Positions 8,573 through 15,032 of a stretch of 17,372 bases of DNA are shown one piece after another. Source of the stretch: RPQK01 sp041946865. Lineage in GTDB: Bacteria > Acidobacteriota > UBA6911 > RPQK01. Under the pieces are notes generated by a model that had not been told where the DNA came from, searched no databases, and saw nothing but the letters and a program-made list of their open reading frames with translations. The translations under genes and the position numbers were made by a program. Where the stretch lies: assembly GCA_041946865.1 (NCBI GenBank), contig JBHGBF010000178.1:1-17372 (forward strand), in the 5' to 3' direction. How positions within the stretch are numbered: position 1 is the stretch's first letter; every line of letters begins with the position of its first letter.

Positions 8573-9460
8573 CTACTTCAGAAAAGCCGGATCGGCGTTC
8601 GATCCATGTATCTGCCGATGGCATACCGTGCATTCGCGGAAACGAGGGCTCCGGATGTCGTGAAACGCCGGCGGCTGAGCAGTGAGCACATTGGATGTCA
8701 GGCTGTGGCATTCGAGACAGAGCTGATGCACCTGGTTGCGCCGCAGCATCCGTTCGTTTATCGCTCCGTGCGGTTGATGACACGATTCACAGTCGTTTAC
8801 GCGGACCGGAACGTGCTCGAAGACAAAGGGGCCGCGCTTGTCGGAATGGCACGAGACGCACGCCTGCGCGGACCCGGCCGCCCGCCTCATGTTCGGCCGG
8901 AGATTCTCTTCGTGCGGCGAATGACAGTCGCTGCACTTCATGGATTCCTCCAACACAGGATGGTGGAACGGTTTGAGGAAATCAGCCCGGGCCGTCTGGT
9001 GGCACCCGATGCACAGGCTCACTTCTCTGGCCTTGAGCAAGCCAAAGCGCACCTCGGAGGAATGAATCTCATGGCAGGAGATGCAGGAAAGCCCGTTTCG
9101 CCCGTGGGCGGCTTTGAAAAAGTCCGAGACGTCCCGTTCGTTGCCGTGGCAAGCCAGGCACTGCTGATTCGCCCACTTCGGGGGATGCGCCTTGAAGCTG
9201 ACGCTTCTGTCGTCACCTCCCGAATCAACGTGGACGCTTCCGGGACCGTGGCACGCCTCGCACTCCTGCCGGGCATGCGGCGTGTGCGAGAAGTCAGCCC
9301 CGATGTCATGACAGGTCAGGCAGGTTTCGTTCCCGACCTTGGTCGGCGGTTCAGCAGCCGCCTGCGGTTTGTCGGTCTGGGGAGCGGGCGTCTGCTTGAC
9401 CGGCTGGTCCTGACCCAAGGCACCGGCAAAAAGCAGTAAACCAATGATCAGCGGGTACAT
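8573..9460 (-). CDS. DmsE/MtrA-family decaheme c-type cytochrome (periplasmic)
   Basis: A 295-residue protein with a short hydrophobic signal (about 1-16), a Pro/Gln-rich linker to about residue 44, and exactly ten CXXCH motifs with first cysteines at 47, 67, 101, 126, 150, 176, 201, 224, 248 and 277. This count and length fit the DmsE/MtrA/PioA group. Members are heme wires that insert into an MtrB-type barrel and carry electrons across the outer membrane. The next gene starts 8 bp downstream and is such a barrel; an OmcA/MtrC-family decaheme lies upstream, which supports an MtrCAB-like complex. The in-frame codon two before the ATG is a stop (TGA), so no longer start is possible. The ribosome binding site is weak. 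It lacks the long extra C-terminal region of some MtrA proteins. Confidence 0.92.
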   Translation of the reverse strand: MYPLIIGLLLFAGALGQDQPVKQTPAPQTDKPQAAAEPPTKVGNETCLTCHDIGADFSHTPHARQECEACHGPGSVHVDSGGDDRSVSFKAHPPKWANQQCLACHGNERDVSDFFKAAHGRNGLSCISCHEIHSSEVRFGLLKAREVSLCIGCHQTARADFLKPFHHPVLEESMKCSDCHSPHEENLRPNMRRAAGSAQACVSCHSDKRGPFVFEHVPVRVNDCESCHQPHGAINERMLRRNQVHQLCLECHSLTSNVLTAQPPAFHDIRSPRFRECTVCHRQIHGSNADPAFLK

Positions 9461-9485
9461 ATTCGCTCACTTTACCAAAATGCAA

Positions 9486-9506
9486 GGCGGCGCTAGAAGC
9501 GCCGCC
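9486..9506. terminator. Strong GC hairpin between the OmcA/MtrC-like and DmsE-like genes
   Basis: GGCGGCGC and GCGCCGCC form a perfect 8-bp stem with a TAGAA loop inside the 77-bp intercistronic gap. On the minus (coding) strand the stem is followed by TTGCATTTTGG, only weakly U-rich. It could be a leaky terminator or an mRNA-processing or stability element that sets the ratio of surface cytochrome to porin complex. Confidence 0.5.
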
Positions 9507-9537
9507 TCTTTCCGCTTTGACTTTAGGACTGAGGAGC

Positions 9538-11586
9538 TTACCTGGCGTGGACTTTTGCCACTGCAAAGTCCGCGTCCGGGCCGTGGCAGACCCCGCACGA
9601 CTCGCCAAAGGTAGCCGTATTGAGATAGGTGTGAGCAGCCGCATCCAGCGAGTCATGGCAACCCAGACACGCCGCTGAGTTCGGCGGAATCGGTCCGTAG
9701 AACTCACGTCCTTCAGCCGTTTTCTCAACACCGGCCGAGGGGACATTGTAAGTCCCGGCCAAATGACACTTCTCGCAATTCCGGCGATCGGCGGGATACA
9801 GCACTTCGTTGTACTGGTGTTCGGAGTTGTTATGGCCGTAGATCAGGTACGGTTGCTTCAACTCTTCGCCGGTATGGATCCGGTGAATCATGAACTTCAT
9901 GTCGATGGAGCGGGCTGGCATCTTGTCTGCGGGCCGCTGAGCCTCATCCGTATTGCCCGGGAAGTGGCACGCCACACAGTATTCCGGATTGAACCGCTGG
10001 CCACCATGAAGCGCCAGGTTCTTATGACAGGAATCGCACTTCGCGTCGGAGACGATCTGCCGCCTGGGTACCGGCGTGGCATCGGTAACCCCGAAATAAA
10101 GCAGGGGATTGACCGAAGGATCACGAACCGTCTGCTCCTTCACCTGTCCAGGATTGATCTTTGTGTTGCGATAGGCATCGCCAGAAACAAAGAACGTCCC
10201 CGTGGCGCCCGCCGGTATCCCCGCCTTGAAAGTGTAGGTGAAAGCGTCACCTGAAGCCACCGAATCCTTTGCCGCCGACTCCCGGATCATGGTCGTGTAG
10301 TCGGTCGTCGGGCCCGCAAACAGCAGACTAAAGGAATTCAGCTCGGTGGGGAGAATCGGCTGTCCCGCATCGTTCTTCAACCGATATGTGACGGTCGGCT
10401 TTTGACCGGGCGCCGTATTCGTGATCTCCACGATCTCCAGGTTAACACCGGGCAACTGCTTGGAATCGGTCGGCACCACGTGCGCGCCTTTGATCGAGGC
10501 ATCAAACTCCAACTCCCCCTCCGGCCAGTGGCAGTTCGCGCAGAATTTGTCTGAAGTCTGAACCAGGCCATTGGCGTGGTTGGCGCCAGTCGCGAAGTTG
10601 ACGTCGTCATGGCAGGACCCGCAAGCGGCACGGCTCGGACGCAACAGATACGCTTCCTGCTGAGTGGCGCCGGAGGCAGGATCGTGGCAGCTTTCACAAT
10701 TGCGGATATCCTGCGGGTAGCCGACTCCGGAGTAGTTGTGCACGCTCATCTGGTTGCCGTAGATGATGTAGGGTTTTCCGGCTACCACACTCGGCAGATC
10801 TTTGCCCCGGTGGATCTTGTGAATGAAAACCGCCATGTCCTGGCTCTCGCCGCTGTCCGGGTCGATGGTCTGAGGATTATGGCAAAGGACGCACACCTCA
10901 ACCGTGGCGCGGGCGCCATGGCTGTGAAAGCCGAAGGTCTCGTCGTCGTGACACTTCTTGCAGGTCTCAGTCGTGACCACGTCGCGGACCTTCGTTACCG
11001 GCCCGCCATCCGGCCGGAAATTGACCACCTCGTTGACCGACTCCCATGACAGCCCGAACTCCGACAGATCCCGGTAAAACACCAGGCCGATCGAATGCGT
11101 CGCGGTCGGGTCAAATCCCTCCGGGAGCCTGGTCTTCAAAGTGTACTTGTAAACACCATCGGACACCTTGATTGTGGTCCCGCCGCTGTCAGCACTCCCC
11201 TGAATCGCCGACACTCCTGAGATCGGGCTCGCCGCCGTGGTTCGAGTCGTCAGGTTCACATACTGATTCTGATCGTTCGGTATGTAAGCCATAATGAAAC
11301 TCGTGTTCACGTTCCCAGGAGTCAGGATTCCCTCCCTGTCCAACGGCAATCCCTTGGGGTCCGTAATCTTGTAAGTGACGGATACGCTGCGGTCGGTTGC
11401 AACGCTTACGTCCAGAACCTCCAACGTCAGGCCCGGACGGATGAAAGCAATCTGCTGGTCCGTAAGGTAGTGGCGCTTGTCGAACTTGGAGAAGCTCAGC
11501 TGATCCAGAGTCGCGGCAGACAACCCTACCAGAACTACCAACAGGAAGGCCACAGTCAGCAACTGATACCAGGCCTTTTTCGTCAT
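9538..11586 (-). CDS. OmcA/MtrC-family decaheme c-type cytochrome (outer surface)
   Basis: A 682-residue protein with a signal peptide (about 1-25), a beta-rich domain I, a pentaheme domain with CXXCH cysteines at 209, 232, 297, 322 and 349, a second beta-rich domain at about 375-505, and a second pentaheme domain at 517, 537, 604, 640 and 664. This five-plus-five layout is that of OmcA/MtrC proteins, which pass electrons to extracellular metals, minerals or electrodes. Family-like segments such as FIHKIHRGKDLP and FMIHRIHTGEELKQPY occur in each half. There is no cysteine near the signal cleavage site, so it is not predicted to be a lipoprotein, unlike the Shewanella proteins. The start is supported by GGAGGAG four bases upstream. 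It is the first gene of the operon. The main uncertainty is its final location, surface or periplasm. Confidence 0.93.
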   Translation of the reverse strand: MTKKAWYQLLTVAFLLVVLVGLSAATLDQLSFSKFDKRHYLTDQQIAFIRPGLTLEVLDVSVATDRSVSVTYKITDPKGLPLDREGILTPGNVNTSFIMAYIPNDQNQYVNLTTRTTAASPISGVSAIQGSADSGGTTIKVSDGVYKYTLKTRLPEGFDPTATHSIGLVFYRDLSEFGLSWESVNEVVNFRPDGGPVTKVRDVVTTETCKKCHDDETFGFHSHGARATVEVCVLCHNPQTIDPDSGESQDMAVFIHKIHRGKDLPSVVAGKPYIIYGNQMSVHNYSGVGYPQDIRNCESCHDPASGATQQEAYLLRPSRAACGSCHDDVNFATGANHANGLVQTSDKFCANCHWPEGELEFDASIKGAHVVPTDSKQLPGVNLEIVEITNTAPGQKPTVTYRLKNDAGQPILPTELNSFSLLFAGPTTDYTTMIRESAAKDSVASGDAFTYTFKAGIPAGATGTFFVSGDAYRNTKINPGQVKEQTVRDPSVNPLLYFGVTDATPVPRRQIVSDAKCDSCHKNLALHGGQRFNPEYCVACHFPGNTDEAQRPADKMPARSIDMKFMIHRIHTGEELKQPYLIYGHNNSEHQYNEVLYPADRRNCEKCHLAGTYNVPSAGVEKTAEGREFYGPIPPNSAACLGCHDSLDAAAHTYLNTATFGESCGVCHGPDADFAVAKVHAR

Positions 11587-11899
11587 ACAACTCCTCCGTT
11601 AGTAGGGTCTCGGGCGAGGAAGCTGAATCGGGGAACGGAGTAGCTTTTTTCAACATAAGGAATAAAGGCAAACTCGTCGGGAACGCCCCGACTGCTCCGT
11701 CCTGTACAATAATTCAACATCCCTCGTAATTTACTAGGCGTAGATTGTAAGGCCGTTTTGTCGAAATTGGAAAGTCTTTTTTTTCAATTCATGTAAAGGG
11801 ACTGCCGCTTCCGGACGCGCTCGCAATCCCGGCTCTGCCCGCATCCGGAGACTGAGGTGGTTACCAGGCTGTGTAACCCCTCAGTTTTTTGTTCGAAGT
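11587..11899. promoter_or_regulatory. Divergent intergenic region between the two cytochrome units
   Basis: About 313 bases with no credible gene. It must hold the start signals for the minus-strand mtr-like operon and the plus-strand 19-heme unit. Visible items are: a perfect 6-bp hairpin GTCGGG/CCCGAC at 11676-11692 in the mtr-like leader; a weak minus-strand promoter candidate (TTTCCA at 11768-11773, TACAAT at 11744-11749, 18-bp spacer); a T8 run around 11777-11784; and a possible outer stem between CTTCCGGA near 11809 and TCCGGAG near 11845. I found no convincing plus-strand promoter. Confidence 0.55.
11852..11890 (+). terminator. Terminator-like hairpin just upstream of the 19-heme gene
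   Basis: CTGAGGTGGTTAC at 11852-11864 pairs with GTAACCCCTCAG at 11873-11884 (12 bp with one bulged base, 8-base loop) and is followed directly by six T at 11885-11890. On the plus strand this has the form of an intrinsic terminator. No plus-strand gene lies upstream to be terminated, so it may act as an attenuator in the leader of the cytochrome gene, or belong to the repeat it overlaps. Confidence 0.65.
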
Positions 11900-11934
11900 G
11901 TGGCAGCAACGAGGAGAGAGGCCGGTGCTTTACC
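11873..11934 (+). repeat. 62-bp dispersed repeat, right copy
   Basis: Inverted partner of 10-71, identical at 60 of 62 positions. It contains the right arm and T-run of the hairpin at 11852-11890 and then runs over the GTG start and first codons proposed for the 19-heme gene. Such conservation across a coding start suggests that the repeat, rather than the peptide, is what is conserved here. Confidence 0.85.
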
Positions 11935-13945
11935 GCCCGGCGCAAGAAACCGGACCTTCTCCAGGCATCCGCTCCTTTTTTTTGTCTGGCTGCTCAAGCC
12001 CGCGCGGTTTTCGATTCTATTCGTGTCGCTCGCGGCCCTGACCGGGGGGTGTCCCCTCCTCGCCCAGGAAGACAGCGACTGCCTCGCCTGCCACAGCGAT
12101 AACACCTTACAAGGGCGCCGCTCAGGCCGGCTCATCTCCGTCTACGTGGACGAGACGCGATACGCGGCCTCGGTTCACGCCTCGGTCACCTGCATAGGCT
12201 GTCACGCCGATGTCAAGGGGCAGGATCTGCCCCACGCGGACGACCTCAAGAAGGTTGACTGCGGGACCTGCCATTCGGAGGAACAGGCGCTTCATTCCAA
12301 GTCGCTGCACGGGAAGGCCGTCGCTCGCGGCGACGAGCTGGCGCCCCGGTGCTCGGACTGCCACGGAACGCACGACATCGTTTCAGGCTCCGATCCGAGG
12401 TCTCCGGTCGCCCCTTTGCAGGTGCCCTTCCTTTGCGGCAAGTGCCACGAGGAAGGCGCTCCGGTCCAGCGCCAGAGGGTCATCCACCAGGATCGCATTC
12501 TGGAAAACTACTCCGAGAGCATTCACGGCGAAGGATTGCTGCGCAAGGGCCTCGTGGTGGCGCCTCACTGCGCCTCATGTCACACCGCTCATTCGATTCT
12601 CCCCCACACAAATCCGGATTCCTCGATCTCGCGCGCCCGGATCGCCGCCACCTGCACGAAATGCCATGCCCAGATTGAGCAGGTCCACCGCAAAATCATC
12701 AAAGGCGAGTTGTGGGAGAAGCAGCCTCATGTGCTGCCCGCCTGTGCGGACTGCCATCAGCCGCACAAGATCCGGCGCGCTTTTTACGATCAGGGTATGG
12801 CCGACGCCGACTGCCTGCGCTGTCACTCCAAGGACAACGTGAAAGCCTCCTCGGACGGCCGCTCGCTCCAGGTCCATCTGGCCGAGCTGCAGGCTTCGCG
12901 GCACGCCAAGACGGCGTGCAGCCAGTGTCACACCGAGGTTAACGCTTCCCGGGTGCGTCCCTGCGAGACAGTGCGCTCCAAAGTGGACTGCGCCTCATGC
13001 CACGCAGAGATCGGGCAACAGCATCAAAGGAGCATTCATGGCCGGCTGGTGGCTGCGAACGACCCCAATGCTCCCACCTGCAAGGATTGCCACGGCACGC
13101 ACGGCGTTCTGGGCAAGCTCCAGCCTCAATCGCCGACGTTCGCGACCAATATCCCCACCCTGCTGTGCGCTCAGTGCCATCGGCAGGGGCAAAAAGCCGC
13201 GGTCCGCCGCAAGGCCGGGGAGCAGAAAATCGTGGAAAGCTACACGGAGAGCATCCACGGCAAGGGGCTTCTGAAGAGCGGGCTGACCGTGACCGCGACC
13301 TGCACGAACTGCCATACGGCACACCAGGAGCTTCCAAAGAGCGAGGCCGCCTCGAGCGTTAACCCGGAGAACGTCCCCAAAACCTGCGGCGCCTGCCATC
13401 ACGGCGTGGAGGAGATTTTTCGGTCAAGCGTTCACGCCGGCGCCGTCAGCGAGTCAGGAAAGAAACTGCCCTCCTGCAGCGACTGCCACACCGCCCACAC
13501 CATCCAGCGGGCCGACCTGGATGCCTTCAAGCTGGAGATCATGAACAAGTGCGGGCGCTGTCACGAAGAGATCGCCAGGACTTACTTCGATACTTTCCAC
13601 GGTAAAGTGAGCCAGCTGGGCTACACCAAGACCGCCAAGTGCTACGACTGCCACGGCGCCCACGACATTCTTCCGGTCGAGAATCCCAAGTCCAGACTGA
13701 GCCGGGACAACGTAGTGCAGACCTGCCAGAAGTGCCATGCCGGCGCAACCAGAAGATTTGCCGGCTACCTGACCCATGCCACCCACCACGATCCCGACAA
13801 GTACCCCTTCCTCTACTGGACCTTCTGGGGAATGACTTCGCTGCTCATTGGAACCTTTGTATTCGGCGGAATTCACACCCTGCTCTGGCTTCCCAGGGCC
13901 ATGCAGATGCGTCGGGAGCAACGCCGCGCACGAGCCGGACACTAG
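11900..13945 (+). CDS. Membrane-anchored 19-heme cytochrome c with internal duplication
   Basis: The 681-residue frame holds nineteen CXXCH motifs, first cysteines at 61, 98, 121, 151, 179, 224, 252, 282, 305, 340, 364, 394, 423, 468, 496, 526, 551, 581 and 609. Hemes 2-9 and 10-17 have almost the same spacing, and both halves share the patterns SIHG, CxDCHGTH and ESIHGxGLL, so an eight-heme unit was duplicated. One transmembrane helix at about 637-663 near the C-terminus suggests an inner-membrane anchor with the hemes in the periplasm. The N-terminal hydrophobic segment at about 36-55, ending PLLAQ, is a probable signal peptide. The start is uncertain: GTG at 11900 has no good ribosome binding site and lies inside a repeat, and the first 20 residues look unlike coding sequence. 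A cytochrome b gene follows after 14 bp, its likely redox partner. The closest known idea is the Cbc-type menaquinol-linked complexes. Confidence 0.85.
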   Translation: MAATRREAGALPPGARNRTFSRHPLLFFVWLLKPARFSILFVSLAALTGGCPLLAQEDSDCLACHSDNTLQGRRSGRLISVYVDETRYAASVHASVTCIGCHADVKGQDLPHADDLKKVDCGTCHSEEQALHSKSLHGKAVARGDELAPRCSDCHGTHDIVSGSDPRSPVAPLQVPFLCGKCHEEGAPVQRQRVIHQDRILENYSESIHGEGLLRKGLVVAPHCASCHTAHSILPHTNPDSSISRARIAATCTKCHAQIEQVHRKIIKGELWEKQPHVLPACADCHQPHKIRRAFYDQGMADADCLRCHSKDNVKASSDGRSLQVHLAELQASRHAKTACSQCHTEVNASRVRPCETVRSKVDCASCHAEIGQQHQRSIHGRLVAANDPNAPTCKDCHGTHGVLGKLQPQSPTFATNIPTLLCAQCHRQGQKAAVRRKAGEQKIVESYTESIHGKGLLKSGLTVTATCTNCHTAHQELPKSEAASSVNPENVPKTCGACHHGVEEIFRSSVHAGAVSESGKKLPSCSDCHTAHTIQRADLDAFKLEIMNKCGRCHEEIARTYFDTFHGKVSQLGYTKTAKCYDCHGAHDILPVENPKSRLSRDNVVQTCQKCHAGATRRFAGYLTHATHHDPDKYPFLYWTFWGMTSLLIGTFVFGGIHTLLWLPRAMQMRREQRRARAGH

Positions 13946-13959
13946 GAGAAAGAGAGGCC

Positions 13960-14850
13960 ATGGCTGACACCGAAGCGCAAGACATCCAGGACATCAAGGA
14001 CCGCGTGAAAAGCCTGAATGTGAAGGGAAAGCAGTATCGGCGATTCTCCGATCTGCACCGGACGCTCCACATTCTCATGATCATCAGCTTCATGGCTCTG
14101 GCCTTGACCGGAATGACCCTCAAGTTCTCTTACACCCGGTGGGCCGCCATTCTGTCCCGGCTTCTGGGCGGGTTCGAGACGGCCGGGTATATTCACCGCG
14201 TGGCTGCCGTTCTCATGTTCGGGATCTTCGCCGCCCACCTCAGGGATCTCGTCCGGCAGAAACGGAAGTCGTCCGTGTCCTGGCGGGAGTTTGTCTTCGG
14301 GCCCGACAGCCTGGTTTTCAACCGGAAGGATCTCGAGGAGCTTGTCGGCAACGTCAAATGGTTTCTCAACCTGGGGCCTCGCCCTGAGTACGGGCGCTGG
14401 ACATACTGGGAGAAGTTCGACTACTTCGCCGTTTTCTGGGGGATCGCCGTCATCGGCTCCACCGGGCTGCTGCTCTGGTTCTCTGAGTTTTTCACGCGCT
14501 TCCTGCCTGGATGGCTCATCAATGTCGCCACGATCATCCACAGTGACGAGGCGCTGCTGGCGACCGGCTTCATCTTCACCGTCCATTTCTTCAATACCCA
14601 TCTGCGCCCGGAGCGGTTTCCCATGGATCTGGTGATCTTCACGGGACGCATGCCGCTCGAGGATCTGGAGCAGGATAAACCCGCCGAGTACAAGCAGTTG
14701 CTGGCGGAGGGACACCTGTTTGAGAAGCTCGTCGATCCCCTGCCCCAGGTGGTCATTCACAGCATTCGGGTCTTTGCCTGGACGGCCCTGGCCATCGGCT
14801 TCGGGATGATCGTCTGGATCGTGTACGCCATGGTGTTTGCGTATCGTTAA
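13960..14850 (+). CDS. Cytochrome b subunit (FdnI/HydC-like) of a quinone-linked complex
   Basis: A 296-residue membrane protein with about five hydrophobic helices, at roughly 36-52, 77-97, 153-171, 198-212 and 271-293. Histidines typical of diheme cytochrome b occur in SDLHRTLH, YIHRVAAV with AAHLRDL, and IHSDEALL with TVHFFNTHL. The segment RPERFPMDLVIFTGRMP corresponds to HPREYPMSWTWITGKMP in the CbcL-like fusion, showing that the two are paralogues. Its role is probably to take electrons from, or give them to, membrane quinol and pass them to the 19-heme partner encoded just upstream. The start ATG follows AGGAGA/AGAGAGG; a longer open frame upstream overlaps the 19-heme gene by about 300 bases and is unlikely. 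It has no heme c motif of its own. Confidence 0.88.
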   Translation: MADTEAQDIQDIKDRVKSLNVKGKQYRRFSDLHRTLHILMIISFMALALTGMTLKFSYTRWAAILSRLLGGFETAGYIHRVAAVLMFGIFAAHLRDLVRQKRKSSVSWREFVFGPDSLVFNRKDLEELVGNVKWFLNLGPRPEYGRWTYWEKFDYFAVFWGIAVIGSTGLLLWFSEFFTRFLPGWLINVATIIHSDEALLATGFIFTVHFFNTHLRPERFPMDLVIFTGRMPLEDLEQDKPAEYKQLLAEGHLFEKLVDPLPQVVIHSIRVFAWTALAIGFGMIVWIVYAMVFAYR

Positions 14851-14858
14851 AAAAACTC

Positions 14859-14886
14859 TTGACATTTTAATCAAAACTGTTATTAA
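14859..14886 (+). promoter_or_regulatory. Sigma70-like promoter upstream of the protoporphyrinogen oxidase gene
   Basis: TTGACA at 14859-14864 and TATTAA at 14881-14886 are separated by 16 bases in an AT-rich stretch that starts right after the cytochrome b stop. This is the best consensus promoter in the window. It predicts a leader of about 140 bases before the ATG at 15033. Confidence 0.6.
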
Positions 14887-14920
14887 CAAGGCCAGCAACA
14901 ACGTATTCTCACCTCTAAGC

Positions 14921-14986
14921 GCAGGAGGCCAGGTGGTGCCGATTTAAGGCCCTAACGCTGAGCCAATACCACTTTCAGCCTCCTGC
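14921..14986 (+). repeat. Hairpin in the leader of the protoporphyrinogen oxidase gene
   Basis: GCAGGAGGC at 14921-14929 pairs with GCCTCCTGC at 14978-14986, and the stem can extend inward through GTGGT (14933-14937) and ACCAC (14968-14972) after a small internal loop. No T-run follows. It lies downstream of the promoter at 14859 and could be a regulatory leader structure or the 3' structure of the cytochrome b transcript. A TACAAT box at 15019-15024 lies just before the start codon. Confidence 0.5.
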
Positions 14987-15032
14987 ATCGCTTGCCGCCT
15001 GGCCCACGGCCGTTTTGGTACAATTTCACCGG

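Noticed and set aside
8565..8783. N-terminal extension of the barrel gene to 8783
   Set aside because: It would overlap the decaheme gene, the added residues look random, and a signal peptide with a good ribosome binding site starts at 8564.
12020..12070. Lipobox (LTGGC) in the 19-heme signal region
   Set aside because: The residue at -3 is Thr instead of Leu/Val/Ile, and a better signal peptidase I site follows at PLLAQ; the protein also has a C-terminal membrane helix.
11857..12102. 81-codon plus-strand frame overlapping the start of the 19-heme gene
   Set aside because: It covers the terminator-like hairpin and repeat and overlaps heme-motif codons in another frame; no support as a gene.
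12050..13760. Regularly spaced repeats that might suggest a CRISPR or tandem DNA array
   Set aside because: The regularity comes from CXXCH codons in a multiheme protein; there are no identical direct DNA repeats with unique spacers.
13639..13959. Upstream extension of the cytochrome b frame
   Set aside because: It overlaps the 19-heme coding region including CXXCH motifs; the ATG at 13960 has a ribosome binding site and the extension shows no membrane or signal features.
15015..15032. TTG start six codons before the protoporphyrinogen oxidase ATG
   Set aside because: The FAD motif already starts close to the ATG, and the extra codons overlap the TACAAT-like box.
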